Position numbers and translations under genes: made by a program. From Cytophagales bacterium (GTDB lineage Bacteria; Bacteroidota; Bacteroidia; Cytophagales; Cyclobacteriaceae): a stretch of 47,599 bases of DNA. This document shows, piece after piece, positions 8,403 through 20,912 of the stretch. Within the stretch, counting starts at the first letter, position 1. Every line of letters starts with the position of its first letter. Location: assembly GCA_016124425.1 (NCBI GenBank), contig WGNT01000049.1:1-47599 (forward strand), in the 5' to 3' direction. The notes beneath the pieces were generated by a model that saw nothing but the letters and a program-made list of their open reading frames with translations, made no database searches and was not told where the DNA came from.

Positions 8403-10550
8403 TTAAGAAACTAACTTCTTTATTTGCTTTCGAAAAAAACTCCGCTTTTTTGGCATTTCTCCGCTTATTTCCTCCAGCTCCTCCTCTTTCATTCTGTTCA
8501 AAAGTATTAGATGAGGGATCTGTACCGCCTGCTTTAGGGAGTCAAGTGCTGTTCGGTTGGCCTCGCTCCAAGTTCGCTCGGAATCCAGCACCATCACCAA
8601 GACATCTGCTTGGTTGATGAGCGTATAGTTGATATGATGGTCTTGGAATGCAGGCAATTCCAATATGATCCTATCATGTTGGCTTTCTGCAAACCTTTTT
8701 GTCCACACCTGATTGTCTTTTTCAAATAAATCGTTTTTTGGGTCGATAAAATGGGTTTCGCAAGGCAACTCTTGCGCCCTATTGGGGTCTCTAGGCCCAA
8801 AGTAAATGACTGATTTCCGCTCTGCGATAAGTTCGGGAATCAGCTTGGATATCAGGAAGGTTTTGCCCTCTCCAGCCATCAAACTGTAAACTACCAAAAT
8901 TGTGGGTTTTTGGTCGGCTTTGCTGTAACGGTTTAGGTAGTTTGAGATTTGGGTGATTAGGCGAGTTCGAAGCGCGTCCAACTGCAATCCTTTGCTCGTG
9001 TTCGATTCATTAATCCAGCCGCCAGCTACTGGTAGGTCCGTTAGCTTTTTAGCTTTACTCGCTGATTGAATCGTCGAATCCAAGAAAAAGGAAATGATGA
9101 TCATGGCAATGACAAAGAATCCGCTTCCAAAAAGTCCGCCGACGACAAGTACAAGCTTTTTTGAGGGAAGCGGCTTTTTCGGAAAAAAGGGTTCATCGAC
9201 AAGTTTCTGTGAGGAGGTCATTTCCAAATCGTATTTTTGGAGATAGGCCATATTAAGGCCATGCAAAATGGAAAGGTACTGACTTTCGTTTACCGTAACC
9301 TCTCTTTCTAATCGCTTCAATTCCGCACCTAGGGGGGCAAACTCGTCCGTTTTCTCCTGTAGGTACTCTTTTCTTTTTTGCATTACAGCTATTGCCTGTA
9401 CCTGCTCCTCATATTGAATCTTTAGTTTTAACCACTCATCCAATGTTTCCTGTCGCTGTAGACCTTCATAGGACATGCTTCCATTGAAAAGTTTCTGCGA
9501 TTCTTCTTCTATTTCCTTTTGAAATGCGTCGATTTCCTTTTCGATCACCTCTGTAGACTGGCCATTGTTTCGGTTGATTTTGAGCGCGGTCAACTGCTTG
9601 TTGCGCGCGACAATTTCATCTTGAAGTTTGCTTATTTTTTGGATTACTGTCTGTCGGATCTCAAAATTGGCGAACAAGGCTTCAAGCTTGTCCAGATTGG
9701 CTTTGGTTCCCGTCATCAGGCGTGTTGCCCTTTCCTCATCCTGTTCGTGTTCAAGTTTGGCAATATCGAGGTATTTTCCCTGTTCATAGTAGTTGAGAAT
9801 CCTGTTTTCGGTCATGAAATCCTTGAGGTCTGATTCAGCAACACGCAATTTTGATTGGGCGATAACCAATTGATCCTCAAAATAGCGAATAGAATTCACG
9901 TTTTCGAGTTCTTTCATTCGCGCATATCTCGCTATAAATGCTTCTGAAATAAACTTTAAGGTATAGAAACACACAGCGGCATCATCTGCTTGAAAGCTCA
10001 CCTCCATCATATCAGAGGATGCCTTTCTGGCTACAGACATATTGTTTAAAATCTCTTGAATACTGTAATGGGGATGTTCCCGTAGCATGTATTCAATGGG
10101 AGACTCGGGATATTGCCTGAGGTGGTCAACAATCGAGGTGTAGGTTTTTTCTAAGTCGTCAGGAACCACAAGCTCTTTTCGAAGCGCTTCAGTAAGATGT
10201 AGGTTGATAGAATCAAAGTTTTTCGCCGAAAATACGGCATCGCTAGGCTCTTTTTGGATAAGGTGAAGGGCAAGTAATTTCAAGGACGCCGCTTGAACAG
10301 TCTCCCTAGATTTGAGCAACAGTGTCAGGTTGTCGAACAGATTGTTGGAGGTATAAAAATCCATACGTACTGCCCCGCCATCATTTACCCCCTTATTGCT
10401 TGTAGGGTTCGTAAATATGATCGTAGAGGATTGGAATCTTTGTGGTAGGGTTTTCGTAAGCGTAAAAATTAAAAACGCCACTGATATCGGTAAAAGAACT
10501 ATCCAATACTTATTTCTCAGCAGGAGTAGAAAAAGCTGTTTGATTGTCAT
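8403..10550 (-). CDS. Wzz/GumC-like chain-length protein with degenerate BY-kinase-like ATPase domain
   Basis: A 715-residue polysaccharide co-polymerase. A transmembrane helix (about 15-32) is followed by a Wzz-type periplasmic region, a long coiled coil (about 215-440), a second helix (about 465-490, VLVVGGLFGSGFFVI) and a cytoplasmic P-loop domain. The P-loop is intact (SLMAGEGKTFL, about residue 560). The Walker A' strand, normally hhhDxDxR, reads VIYFGPRDPNR, and Walker B reads IILELPA where kinases have an aspartate. There is no C-terminal tyrosine cluster; the tail is basic (RSFFRKQIKKLVS). It likely controls chain length and export with the TolC-like and ligase proteins, but kinase activity is doubtful. 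It starts 2 bp after the upstream gene. Confidence 0.88.
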   Translation of the reverse strand: MTIKQLFLLLLRNKYWIVLLPISVAFLIFTLTKTLPQRFQSSTIIFTNPTSNKGVNDGGAVRMDFYTSNNLFDNLTLLLKSRETVQAASLKLLALHLIQKEPSDAVFSAKNFDSINLHLTEALRKELVVPDDLEKTYTSIVDHLRQYPESPIEYMLREHPHYSIQEILNNMSVARKASSDMMEVSFQADDAAVCFYTLKFISEAFIARYARMKELENVNSIRYFEDQLVIAQSKLRVAESDLKDFMTENRILNYYEQGKYLDIAKLEHEQDEERATRLMTGTKANLDKLEALFANFEIRQTVIQKISKLQDEIVARNKQLTALKINRNNGQSTEVIEKEIDAFQKEIEEESQKLFNGSMSYEGLQRQETLDEWLKLKIQYEEQVQAIAVMQKRKEYLQEKTDEFAPLGAELKRLEREVTVNESQYLSILHGLNMAYLQKYDLEMTSSQKLVDEPFFPKKPLPSKKLVLVVGGLFGSGFFVIAMIIISFFLDSTIQSASKAKKLTDLPVAGGWINESNTSKGLQLDALRTRLITQISNYLNRYSKADQKPTILVVYSLMAGEGKTFLISKLIPELIAERKSVIYFGPRDPNRAQELPCETHFIDPKNDLFEKDNQVWTKRFAESQHDRIILELPAFQDHHINYTLINQADVLVMVLDSERTWSEANRTALDSLKQAVQIPHLILLNRMKEEELEEISGEMPKKRSFFRKQIKKLVS

Positions 10551-10552
10551 CG

Positions 10553-11281
10553 TTATTTTATGAGTTGACTCAAGGGTGTTCCAAGTAAAATTTCAAGTTT
10601 TTGTGACGCCGTCATGAAGTTTCTTCTCGCGTTCTCATATTCCGACTGCGCGATGGTATATATCTCGGCATTTCTGGTAAATATCCCCCCATCAATGTTA
10701 CCACTTATATACTCTAATTCCATCTGCGCGAGATTGCTCTTGGCCTTTTGAAGCATGGCATACCTTATATTCAACAGGCGTTGACTGGTAATCAGCATGT
10801 TGTATTCCTCAACGACTTGCGTCGCTATCACCAACTCCATTTCACGGGTTTTATAATACGTTGCTTCGAGTTCGGTTTTTTGAAGGTTTATCCTGTCCTT
10901 TCGGGTATAGATTTCAGAGAGCGGGATACTAAGATTTGCCCCTGCCCGATAGCCGTTTGCGATGTTGGATAGATCTCCCCCGTTGGGCCCCGTAGCGATA
11001 ATGGCCTGATTGCCGTAGCCGTAGTCTAAATAGCCCCGAATTAAGGAAGACCATGATTTTTTGGCGAGATTTACGCGGGATGTCGCCGAACCTATCAATG
11101 CTTCGTTCAATTTTATCGTGGGGTGAAACGATATCGCTATAGCAATCAAAGAGTCGAGTGACGGAAGTTGCTCCTCAATACTTACCTGTGTATCGAAGTT
11201 ATAGACTGTAGAAATTTCATCCTGAGCAATCAAACTGCTGCTGACAAATAGATATAAGCCTAAAATAAAATATTTTAACAT
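10553..11281 (-). CDS. Half-length TolC-family outer-membrane protein
   Basis: A 242-residue protein with a signal peptide (MLKYFILGLYLFVSSSLIAQ, then DEIS). The mature part matches one outer-membrane-efflux repeat: LPSLDSLIAIAISFHPTIKLNEALI, helical stretches, and LDYGYGNQ and AGANLSIPLSEIY segments that look like beta-strands. It ends QKLEILLGTPLSQLIK, as TolC repeats do. TolC proteins are usually over 400 residues with two such repeats, so this is about half-size. It begins the polysaccharide operon, 2 bp before the Wzz-like gene, and may supply the outer-membrane part of the export path. I see no frameshifted second half in the 185 bp upstream or in the downstream gene. Confidence 0.78.
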   Translation of the reverse strand: MLKYFILGLYLFVSSSLIAQDEISTVYNFDTQVSIEEQLPSLDSLIAIAISFHPTIKLNEALIGSATSRVNLAKKSWSSLIRGYLDYGYGNQAIIATGPNGGDLSNIANGYRAGANLSIPLSEIYTRKDRINLQKTELEATYYKTREMELVIATQVVEEYNMLITSQRLLNIRYAMLQKAKSNLAQMELEYISGNIDGGIFTRNAEIYTIAQSEYENARRNFMTASQKLEILLGTPLSQLIK

Positions 11282-11466
11282 GCTAGAAAAACGCTATTAA
11301 AAATGCTAGATTCAAAATTTATTATACCAATTTCATTTTTTTATATATGTAAATAACACCTTGCGTTTACATTTTATTTAATGTTTAAAGGTAATGTTTT
11401 TTTAGAATAACTCTTTTTTTGAAATTAATATTTCTCCTTCTATCTTCAAAACAGCATACAAATTCG
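11282..11466. promoter_or_regulatory. Divergent AT-rich intergenic region between the export operon and acyltransferase
   Basis: This 185-bp stretch separates two divergently transcribed units, so promoters for both should lie here. It is strongly AT-rich with several T and A runs. I found no full match to the Bacteroidota TTG-N19-TAnnTTTG consensus on either strand, so no promoter is assigned. Confidence 0.4.
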
Positions 11467-12105
11467 ATGATGATAAAGGATAGGATAAACGACAAGCTTT
11501 TGCAAAAAAGCCACGAAATTTACGGGCGCAAGTGGGAAGTTCCAACTGAGCAAAGGCGCTTGTATGTTTACCTGCTGTCGGATTTTTGGATTGCTTTTTG
11601 GAGACTTGTAAATGGGTTCATTCGGTTGCGCTCCTGTACTACCGGAAAATTTGTGACCGTAAGGGGGGCTCCACGGATAGAAGGTCGAGGAAAGATTACC
11701 ATTGGAGATCATTGCCGGATTTGGTCCCACATGGGGACGACACAACTTTACGCCGGCCCACGTGCGGAGCTTATCATCGGAAACAATACGTTCGTAAATA
11801 CCGGTACAATCTTGTCTGCCAGCAACCGCATCGTTATCGGCAACAATGTTCAGATTGCAAACCAAGTGATACTTATGGACGGCGATTTTCATGGTGTAGA
11901 GGACAGGGAGGTGATGAAGACTCCAGGCGAGATCGTCGTGGAAGATGATGTATGGATAGCAACTAGAGCAATGGTGCTTAAGGGGGTTAGAATCGGAAAG
12001 GGATCTACGGTCGCAGCGGGAGCCGTTGTGACGAAAGACGTTCCTCCGTACACCTTGGTTGGCGGAGTGCCGGCAAAAATTATACGAAACCTGAAAAATC
12101 CCTAA
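11467..12105 (+). CDS. Hexapeptide-repeat (left-handed beta-helix) acyltransferase
   Basis: A 212-residue acyltransferase of the LbetaH superfamily. Repeated hexapeptides run from about residue 75 ([46 protein letters not shown]), followed by the active-site region with DGDFHGV and then the WcaF/NodL-like end [23 protein letters not shown]. It probably acetylates a sugar in the surface polysaccharide using acetyl-CoA. The frame extends to a TTG at 11419; the ATG at 11467 (with another ATG immediately after) gives a sensible start. It is divergent from the export operon. Confidence 0.88.
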   Translation: MMIKDRINDKLLQKSHEIYGRKWEVPTEQRRLYVYLLSDFWIAFWRLVNGFIRLRSCTTGKFVTVRGAPRIEGRGKITIGDHCRIWSHMGTTQLYAGPRAELIIGNNTFVNTGTILSASNRIVIGNNVQIANQVILMDGDFHGVEDREVMKTPGEIVVEDDVWIATRAMVLKGVRIGKGSTVAAGAVVTKDVPPYTLVGGVPAKIIRNLKNP

Positions 12106-12120
12106 AAAGGGGTATATTTG
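12091..12120 (+). promoter_or_regulatory. Candidate promoter for the LytTR regulator
   Basis: TATATTTG at 12113-12120 fits the Bacteroidota -7 element TAnnTTTG exactly. Nineteen bases upstream is CTG, one mismatch from the -33 TTG. Transcription would begin near 12127, about 20 bp before the ATG at 12150. The upstream box overlaps the end of the acyltransferase gene. Confidence 0.35.
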
Positions 12121-12149
12121 GATATATAATTTATACAAAAAGAATTCAA

Positions 12150-12848
12150 ATGACAAAATGTATCATAATTGACGACGATCCAGCTACGATCCAGGTACTT
12201 TCGTTTTACATTTCAAAAACAAAAGATATGATCTTAAACGCATCTTTTACAGATGCTATTGAGGGGTTAAGCTACCTTTTGGAGAATAAGTCGGATATAG
12301 ATCTCATTTATCTAGATATCGAAATGCCGGAAATGAATGGATTCGAAATACTTAAGCATAGTCAATATGGGGGGTCTTTAATTATTATATCCGCCAATAA
12401 GGAACACGCTATTTCGGCTTTTGAAACCAATGCCTGTTACTATTTATCCAAACCTTTTAGTTACGATAATTTTTTGCGGGGCTTGGAAAAATACAAGGAA
12501 AAAACGGTGAAAATTGATCCGGAATCATATTCGGGTGATTTCATTTTTGTAAAAGATGACCGAATCTTCAAGAAAATTCTTTTCTCGGAGATTGCTTATT
12601 GTGAGGGCAAAGGCGATTACATCAGCATTAAATGCAACACGCAATCTTATATGATCAAATCTACGATTGGTAATTTTGTAGATAAATTAACGGGCCATGC
12701 GGAATTTGTCCAAGTGCACCGAAGCTGGGTCGTTAACCTGCATTTTCTCACCGATTTTGATAATGATACCGCGGTAGTTGCCGGCAAAATTATCCCAATT
12801 GGTGCGAAGTATCGCGACCAGTTGAAAAATAGTGTCAAATTTCTTTGA
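12150..12848 (+). CDS. LytTR-family response regulator (REC-LytTR)
   Basis: A 232-residue cytoplasmic transcription regulator. The receiver domain (about 1-115) has the acidic pair in IIDDD, the phospho-acceptor D56 in IYLDIEMP, and K101 in YLSKPF. A LytTR DNA-binding domain (about 130-232) shows FVKDDRIFKKILFSEIAYCEG and FVQVHRSWVVNL, both typical. Such proteins are usually paired with a membrane 7TMR-type kinase; here the nearest kinase is the cytosolic-looking hybrid kinase that converges on it, 5 bp away. Its targets may include the flanking polysaccharide genes, which is inference from position. Confidence 0.94.
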   Translation: MTKCIIIDDDPATIQVLSFYISKTKDMILNASFTDAIEGLSYLLENKSDIDLIYLDIEMPEMNGFEILKHSQYGGSLIIISANKEHAISAFETNACYYLSKPFSYDNFLRGLEKYKEKTVKIDPESYSGDFIFVKDDRIFKKILFSEIAYCEGKGDYISIKCNTQSYMIKSTIGNFVDKLTGHAEFVQVHRSWVVNLHFLTDFDNDTAVVAGKIIPIGAKYRDQLKNSVKFL

Positions 12849-12853
12849 GATCA

Positions 12854-16972
<4,119 letters not shown>

Positions 16973-16985
16973 CGGTCAACGTTTT

Positions 16986-17004
16986 TTAGCCAATCAATGG
17001 CTAA
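16986..17004. promoter_or_regulatory. Perfect 7-bp inverted repeat upstream of the hybrid kinase
   Basis: TTAGCCA (16986-16992) and TGGCTAA (16998-17004) flank the 5-bp spacer ATCAA. It ends 13 bp from the kinase start codon, so it would be in the 5' leader or overlap the promoter. It could be an operator or a small hairpin; nothing in the sequence decides between these. Confidence 0.35.
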
Positions 17005-17117
17005 TTTTATATATATGGAACAACAAAAATGATTTACGCTTGGATAACAATAATATGTAATTAAGATGTTTAAAATGATTTTTCAAAGTGAAAACTTTTA
17101 AATCTTATTTTTATCTT

Positions 17118-17138
17118 TACCCCAAGTTATTAGGGGTA
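17118..17138. promoter_or_regulatory. Inverted repeat TACCCC-N9-GGGGTA before the membrane GT2
   Basis: TACCCC (17118-17123) and GGGGTA (17133-17138) are perfect 6-bp arms around AAGTTATTA, 36 bp before the GT2 start at 17174. The right arm runs into TAATCTTTG, which is close to the Bacteroidota -7 element but has one base too many. A protein bound to this dyad could control the GT2. Confidence 0.35.
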
Positions 17139-17173
17139 ATCTTTGTAGCTATTCACTTTTAAATTTGAGGAAA

Positions 17174-18355
17174 ATGATTGTGTGGGAAATTTTGTATTGG
17201 ATCTTTCTTTTTATTGTGTTTTATGCGTTTTTGGGATACGGCGTGTTATTGTTTTTGCTGGTAAAACTAAAGCGATTAGTTACATTATCGTCCGTTAGTA
17301 CATCAGAGGAGTTTAAGCCAGAGGTCAGTCTCGTCATTCCCTGTTATAACGAAGCGGATATTATCCGAGAAAAAGTACTGAATTCGCTTGGCTTAGACTA
17401 TGATAGAAAAAAATTGAAGTTATTTTTTATCACGGATGGGTCAACGGATAATTTTAGAGAGGTATTGATGGAGTTTCCTGAGGTAAATCTCCTTCATGAA
17501 GACCGGCGGGGAGGAAAAACAGCGGCAGAAAACCGTGCCATGAAGTGGATTGATACTCCTTTTGTTATTTTTTCGGATGCGAACACGCTGCTGAACAAGG
17601 ATGCCGTCAAAAACATCGTTAGGCATTTCAAGCACGAAGATGTTGGTTGCGTTTCAGGGGAAAAGCGCGTGCTTAGTGATGAAAAAGATACCGCAAGTGC
17701 GGCAGGGGAAGGCATTTATTGGAAATATGAATCCTTTCTAAAGAAGCTCGACTCGGAATTGTACAGCGCCGTTGGAGCTGCCGGTGAACTTGTTGCGTTC
17801 CGGACCGTTCTGTATCAGGATTTACCGGAAGATACCATCCTAGATGATTTCATGCAGTCAATGTTGATTGCTTCAAAAGGATACAAAATTATTTATGAAC
17901 CGGAGGCATATGCGCTGGAATCCGGATCTGCGTCTGTCGCTGAGGAGCTTAAACGTAAAATCCGGATCAGTGCTGGTGGATGGCAATCCATGCAGCGGTT
18001 GTGGGGGAAAATCACTCCAATCAACCAGCCATTATTGTATTTCCAATACCTTTCACACCGGGTATTGCGGTGGACTGTCACGCCCTTTCTGCTTATTCTA
18101 GTATTCGTAATGAATTTTTTCATGCTTGGCGAAGGATGGGTTTATGCGGTGGTTTTGGTAGGTCAAATCCTTTTTTATCTTGCCGCAGCTGTCGGGTATG
18201 TGTTGGAAAACAGACAAATTAGAATGAAGCTCCTTTTTGTCCCATTTTACTTCTGCGTCATGAACTATGCGGTAATCGCGGGTTTTTTCAGGTTTTTAAA
18301 GGGCGGGCAGAAGAGCACCTGGGAGAAAGCCAAAAGAAAGGCGATGACTTCTTAG
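17174..18355 (+). CDS. Membrane-bound glycosyltransferase family 2
   Basis: A 393-residue GT2 anchored by an N-terminal helix (about 4-32) and three C-terminal helices. The catalytic part has VSLVIPCYNEADIIREKV, FFITDGSTDN, DRRGGKTAAENRAM, IFSDANTLLN (DxN acidic motif) and TILDDFMQSMLIASKGYKI (acceptor-side ED-like motif). Near the third quarter is GGWQSMQRLWG, in the place of Q-x-x-R-W. It probably builds or starts a polysaccharide at the inner membrane. I chose the ATG at 17174 over an upstream TTG at 17165 because GAGG just before it is a reasonable ribosome-binding site. It is convergent with hrpB, 8 bp apart. Confidence 0.9.
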   Translation: MIVWEILYWIFLFIVFYAFLGYGVLLFLLVKLKRLVTLSSVSTSEEFKPEVSLVIPCYNEADIIREKVLNSLGLDYDRKKLKLFFITDGSTDNFREVLMEFPEVNLLHEDRRGGKTAAENRAMKWIDTPFVIFSDANTLLNKDAVKNIVRHFKHEDVGCVSGEKRVLSDEKDTASAAGEGIYWKYESFLKKLDSELYSAVGAAGELVAFRTVLYQDLPEDTILDDFMQSMLIASKGYKIIYEPEAYALESGSASVAEELKRKIRISAGGWQSMQRLWGKITPINQPLLYFQYLSHRVLRWTVTPFLLILVFVMNFFMLGEGWVYAVVLVGQILFYLAAAVGYVLENRQIRMKLLFVPFYFCVMNYAVIAGFFRFLKGGQKSTWEKAKRKAMTS

Positions 18356-18363
18356 CCGAATGA

Positions 18364-20841
18364 TTAGGAAGTCTTTCGCCGCACACCACTGACAGCGGTG
18401 GCTACGAACGGATCTTCCGGCCAATAGTGTTTTGGATACCGGCGTTTCAGTTCTTTTTTGACTTCATGATAGGTTGAACTCCAAAAGCTTCTCAGATCTG
18501 AGGTTACCTGGACGGGTTTGAACCCAGGGGAAAGCAGATGTATCAATACCGGTGTTTTCCCGGTATTGATTTTTGGTGTTTCCAGCAGTCCAAAAAGCTC
18601 TTGCAGCCGTGCTGCTAGGATAGGAGGGCCGGAATCTTGATACTGAATGGGTATTTTTGATCCGCTAGGAACTTCAAGGTACGCGGGAGCAAGTTGGTTC
18701 AGACGATTTCCCATTTCGTAGGAAAGAATGGATTCCAGCACGGAAAATAAATCGATTTTTCTTAGGTCCTCTACAGTCCGGACCGCTTCAAGATACATTG
18801 ACAGCCACTCATCGGGTGTCTGAAGCAGGGTTGAGCTACTTACGTCAGGCCAAGCTTCGTGCGGGTTGTTTTGGCGGACAAAGTTCACGCGGTTCTGCCA
18901 GGTAATGACGTCAGGCGAGAAATTGAGCAAGTGCTGTCCTTCATCTTTGACTGCCCGTAGCACTTCGGCCTTTAAGGTGGCTTTATCTGGGTTCTTCAGC
19001 GGAGTACTTTGTAGGACAATTTGCCCGATTCTCCATTCTTCTATCGCGATGATGCCTCCTTTTTTACTGTCCCAGCTGATTTTTTCCCGTTGCTTAACCA
19101 TGGGTTTAAGATCTTTTGGATTCAAGGGTGCCGCCGAGAAGATCTTGCCTAATTTCTCCCGGTCGTCCAACTGGGCAATCGCCAGCCAAGGCTGGTGCGA
19201 CAAGTCGTCCCTTCGGTCCATCGCCGCTATTTTACCGTTTGCAAGCTGAAACTGTGCCTGATTTCCCGGCCGACTGGAGGCAATACGTTCAGGATATGCA
19301 TAAGCAAGCAAGAGCCCAACAGCATAGGGGTCCACGGGAACATTCTCCTGCGATACCTGTAGCAATCTACGGTAGACTGCCGCTACTTTCTCTATTTTCT
19401 CTACCGCTTTGTGGTTCATGTTATCCCTTCTATATCTTCTCAGGAACTCCACGCGCAGGGTAAGATCTAAGCTAGAGGCTTGGTCCAAGGGATCTTTTTC
19501 CTCCAATACGGCAGCTACATCAGTCGCTAATTCTGCCAAATTTGTATCTACTCCTTTCAATAGCATGTGAGCGATTCTCGGGTGGCAGGGAAGTGCGTGA
19601 ACTGCTTTTCCATGGGCCGTAATCCTACCGGCTTCCAATGCACCGATAGCTTCCAATGTCTCAAATGCCTGATGAATGGATGCCTTGGGAGGCGGCGTAA
19701 TCCAGGTTAACGATTGGATAGCTGTCGCACCCCACTTGGTTAGTTCCAACACCAACGCAGTGAGGTCAGTCTCCAAAATCTCTGGCGTTCGAAATGCTTG
19801 CAGATTATGTTGCGTGGCTGTGGTCCACAGGCGATAACAGGTACCTGGGCCTAGTCGTCCTGCCCGTCCTGCCCGCTGATCAGCAGCATCTTTCGTTACC
19901 GGAAGTGTGACGAGTCGCGATAGGCCACTTTTGGGATCAAATCTGGAGCTTCGCGTATATCCGCTATCAATTACGACCTGAACGCCTTCAATGGTAAGGC
20001 TGGTTTCTGCAATGGAGGTGGCGAGTACTACTTTCCGTTTTCCTGCCGGATGGGGAAGAATGGCTGCCTGTTGCTTTCCATGCGGAAGTTGGCCATATAA
20101 AGGATAAACCGCGAGGCCAGGATGCGCTCGTTTGAGCATTTCCGCGGTTTTTAGGATTTCCGCTTTACCGGGTAAAAACACGAGGATATCTCCCTCCGTT
20201 TCATTCAGCGCACGTCTAATTGCTTGCGTACAAAGTTCGGGCAGGAGATACGGGTCCGTGCCTCCTAAATAGATAATATTCACCGGATACTGCCTCCCCG
20301 GGCTTGAAACGACGGGCGCCAACAACAGGTTGGACAACGAATCTGTCTCAAGTGTTGCTGACATGATGAGAATGCGCAAATCCGGTCTCAATATTTGCTG
20401 GATCTCCCTGCATAATGCCAGTCCCAGATCGGAATGTATGCTTCGTTCATGGAATTCGTCAAAAATGATCAAACCGATATCTGCGAGTTCATTGTCCTGC
20501 TGAATCAACCTGCTTAGAATTCCCTCGGTGATCACCTCGAGCGTCGTCTTTGTAGATATTCTGGTGTCAAACCGAATTCGGTATCCCACACGGTCACCAA
20601 CTTGCTCTCCCAATAGACCGGCCATGCGGTGGGCAATACTGCTTGCCGCCAATCTTCTAGGTTCTAACATCAGGATTTTCTTTTTTCCAAGCCAGGATTG
20701 CCCAAGGAGATGCAGCGGAAGAATGGTACTTTTACCTGCCCCGGGTGGTGCATGAAGAATTAGCGTGTTTTGGTCTTCAAGAAGCTTTATTACTTCCGGT
20801 AAAGCGTCATGAATAGGGAATACGGGTACATGCAGTTCCAT
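18364..20841 (-). CDS. hrpB: ATP-dependent helicase HrpB
   Basis: An 825-residue DEAH-box helicase, the family's usual size. Walker A is APPGAGKST (residues 31-39), followed by EPRRLAA (motif Ia), IFDEFHERS (motif II, about 128), MSATLETDSL (motif III), ATSIAETSLTIEGV and QRAGRAGRLGPGTCYRLW (motif VI). The HrpB C-terminal domain follows, ending PKHYWPEDP, a hallmark of this family. It is cytoplasmic and thought to act on RNA; its bacterial role is poorly known. The frame extends to 20949 but that would read through a terminator and the end of the upstream gene, so the ATG at 20841 is preferred. Confidence 0.96.
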   Translation of the reverse strand: MELHVPVFPIHDALPEVIKLLEDQNTLILHAPPGAGKSTILPLHLLGQSWLGKKKILMLEPRRLAASSIAHRMAGLLGEQVGDRVGYRIRFDTRISTKTTLEVITEGILSRLIQQDNELADIGLIIFDEFHERSIHSDLGLALCREIQQILRPDLRILIMSATLETDSLSNLLLAPVVSSPGRQYPVNIIYLGGTDPYLLPELCTQAIRRALNETEGDILVFLPGKAEILKTAEMLKRAHPGLAVYPLYGQLPHGKQQAAILPHPAGKRKVVLATSIAETSLTIEGVQVVIDSGYTRSSRFDPKSGLSRLVTLPVTKDAADQRAGRAGRLGPGTCYRLWTTATQHNLQAFRTPEILETDLTALVLELTKWGATAIQSLTWITPPPKASIHQAFETLEAIGALEAGRITAHGKAVHALPCHPRIAHMLLKGVDTNLAELATDVAAVLEEKDPLDQASSLDLTLRVEFLRRYRRDNMNHKAVEKIEKVAAVYRRLLQVSQENVPVDPYAVGLLLAYAYPERIASSRPGNQAQFQLANGKIAAMDRRDDLSHQPWLAIAQLDDREKLGKIFSAAPLNPKDLKPMVKQREKISWDSKKGGIIAIEEWRIGQIVLQSTPLKNPDKATLKAEVLRAVKDEGQHLLNFSPDVITWQNRVNFVRQNNPHEAWPDVSSSTLLQTPDEWLSMYLEAVRTVEDLRKIDLFSVLESILSYEMGNRLNQLAPAYLEVPSGSKIPIQYQDSGPPILAARLQELFGLLETPKINTGKTPVLIHLLSPGFKPVQVTSDLRSFWSSTYHEVKKELKRRYPKHYWPEDPFVATAVSGVRRKTS

Positions 20842-20859
20842 ACAGCAACAAATCTTAAT

Positions 20860-20890
20860 AAAAAAAAAGCCGGACAGTTTCCTGACCGGC
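20860..20890 (-). terminator. Rho-independent terminator after the DUF2911 gene
   Basis: On the minus strand GCCGGTCAG pairs with CTGTCCGGC (one T-T mismatch) around a GAAA tetraloop and is followed by about nine T residues. It lies 23 bp after the DUF2911 stop codon and 19 bp before the hrpB start codon. Confidence 0.88.
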
Positions 20891-20912
20891 ATCAAAATTA
20901 AGTAATTTTTTC

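Noticed and set aside
11446..12156. A 236-codon minus-strand open frame opposite the acyltransferase
   Set aside because: It is antisense to a convincing hexapeptide acyltransferase and shows no protein-like composition.
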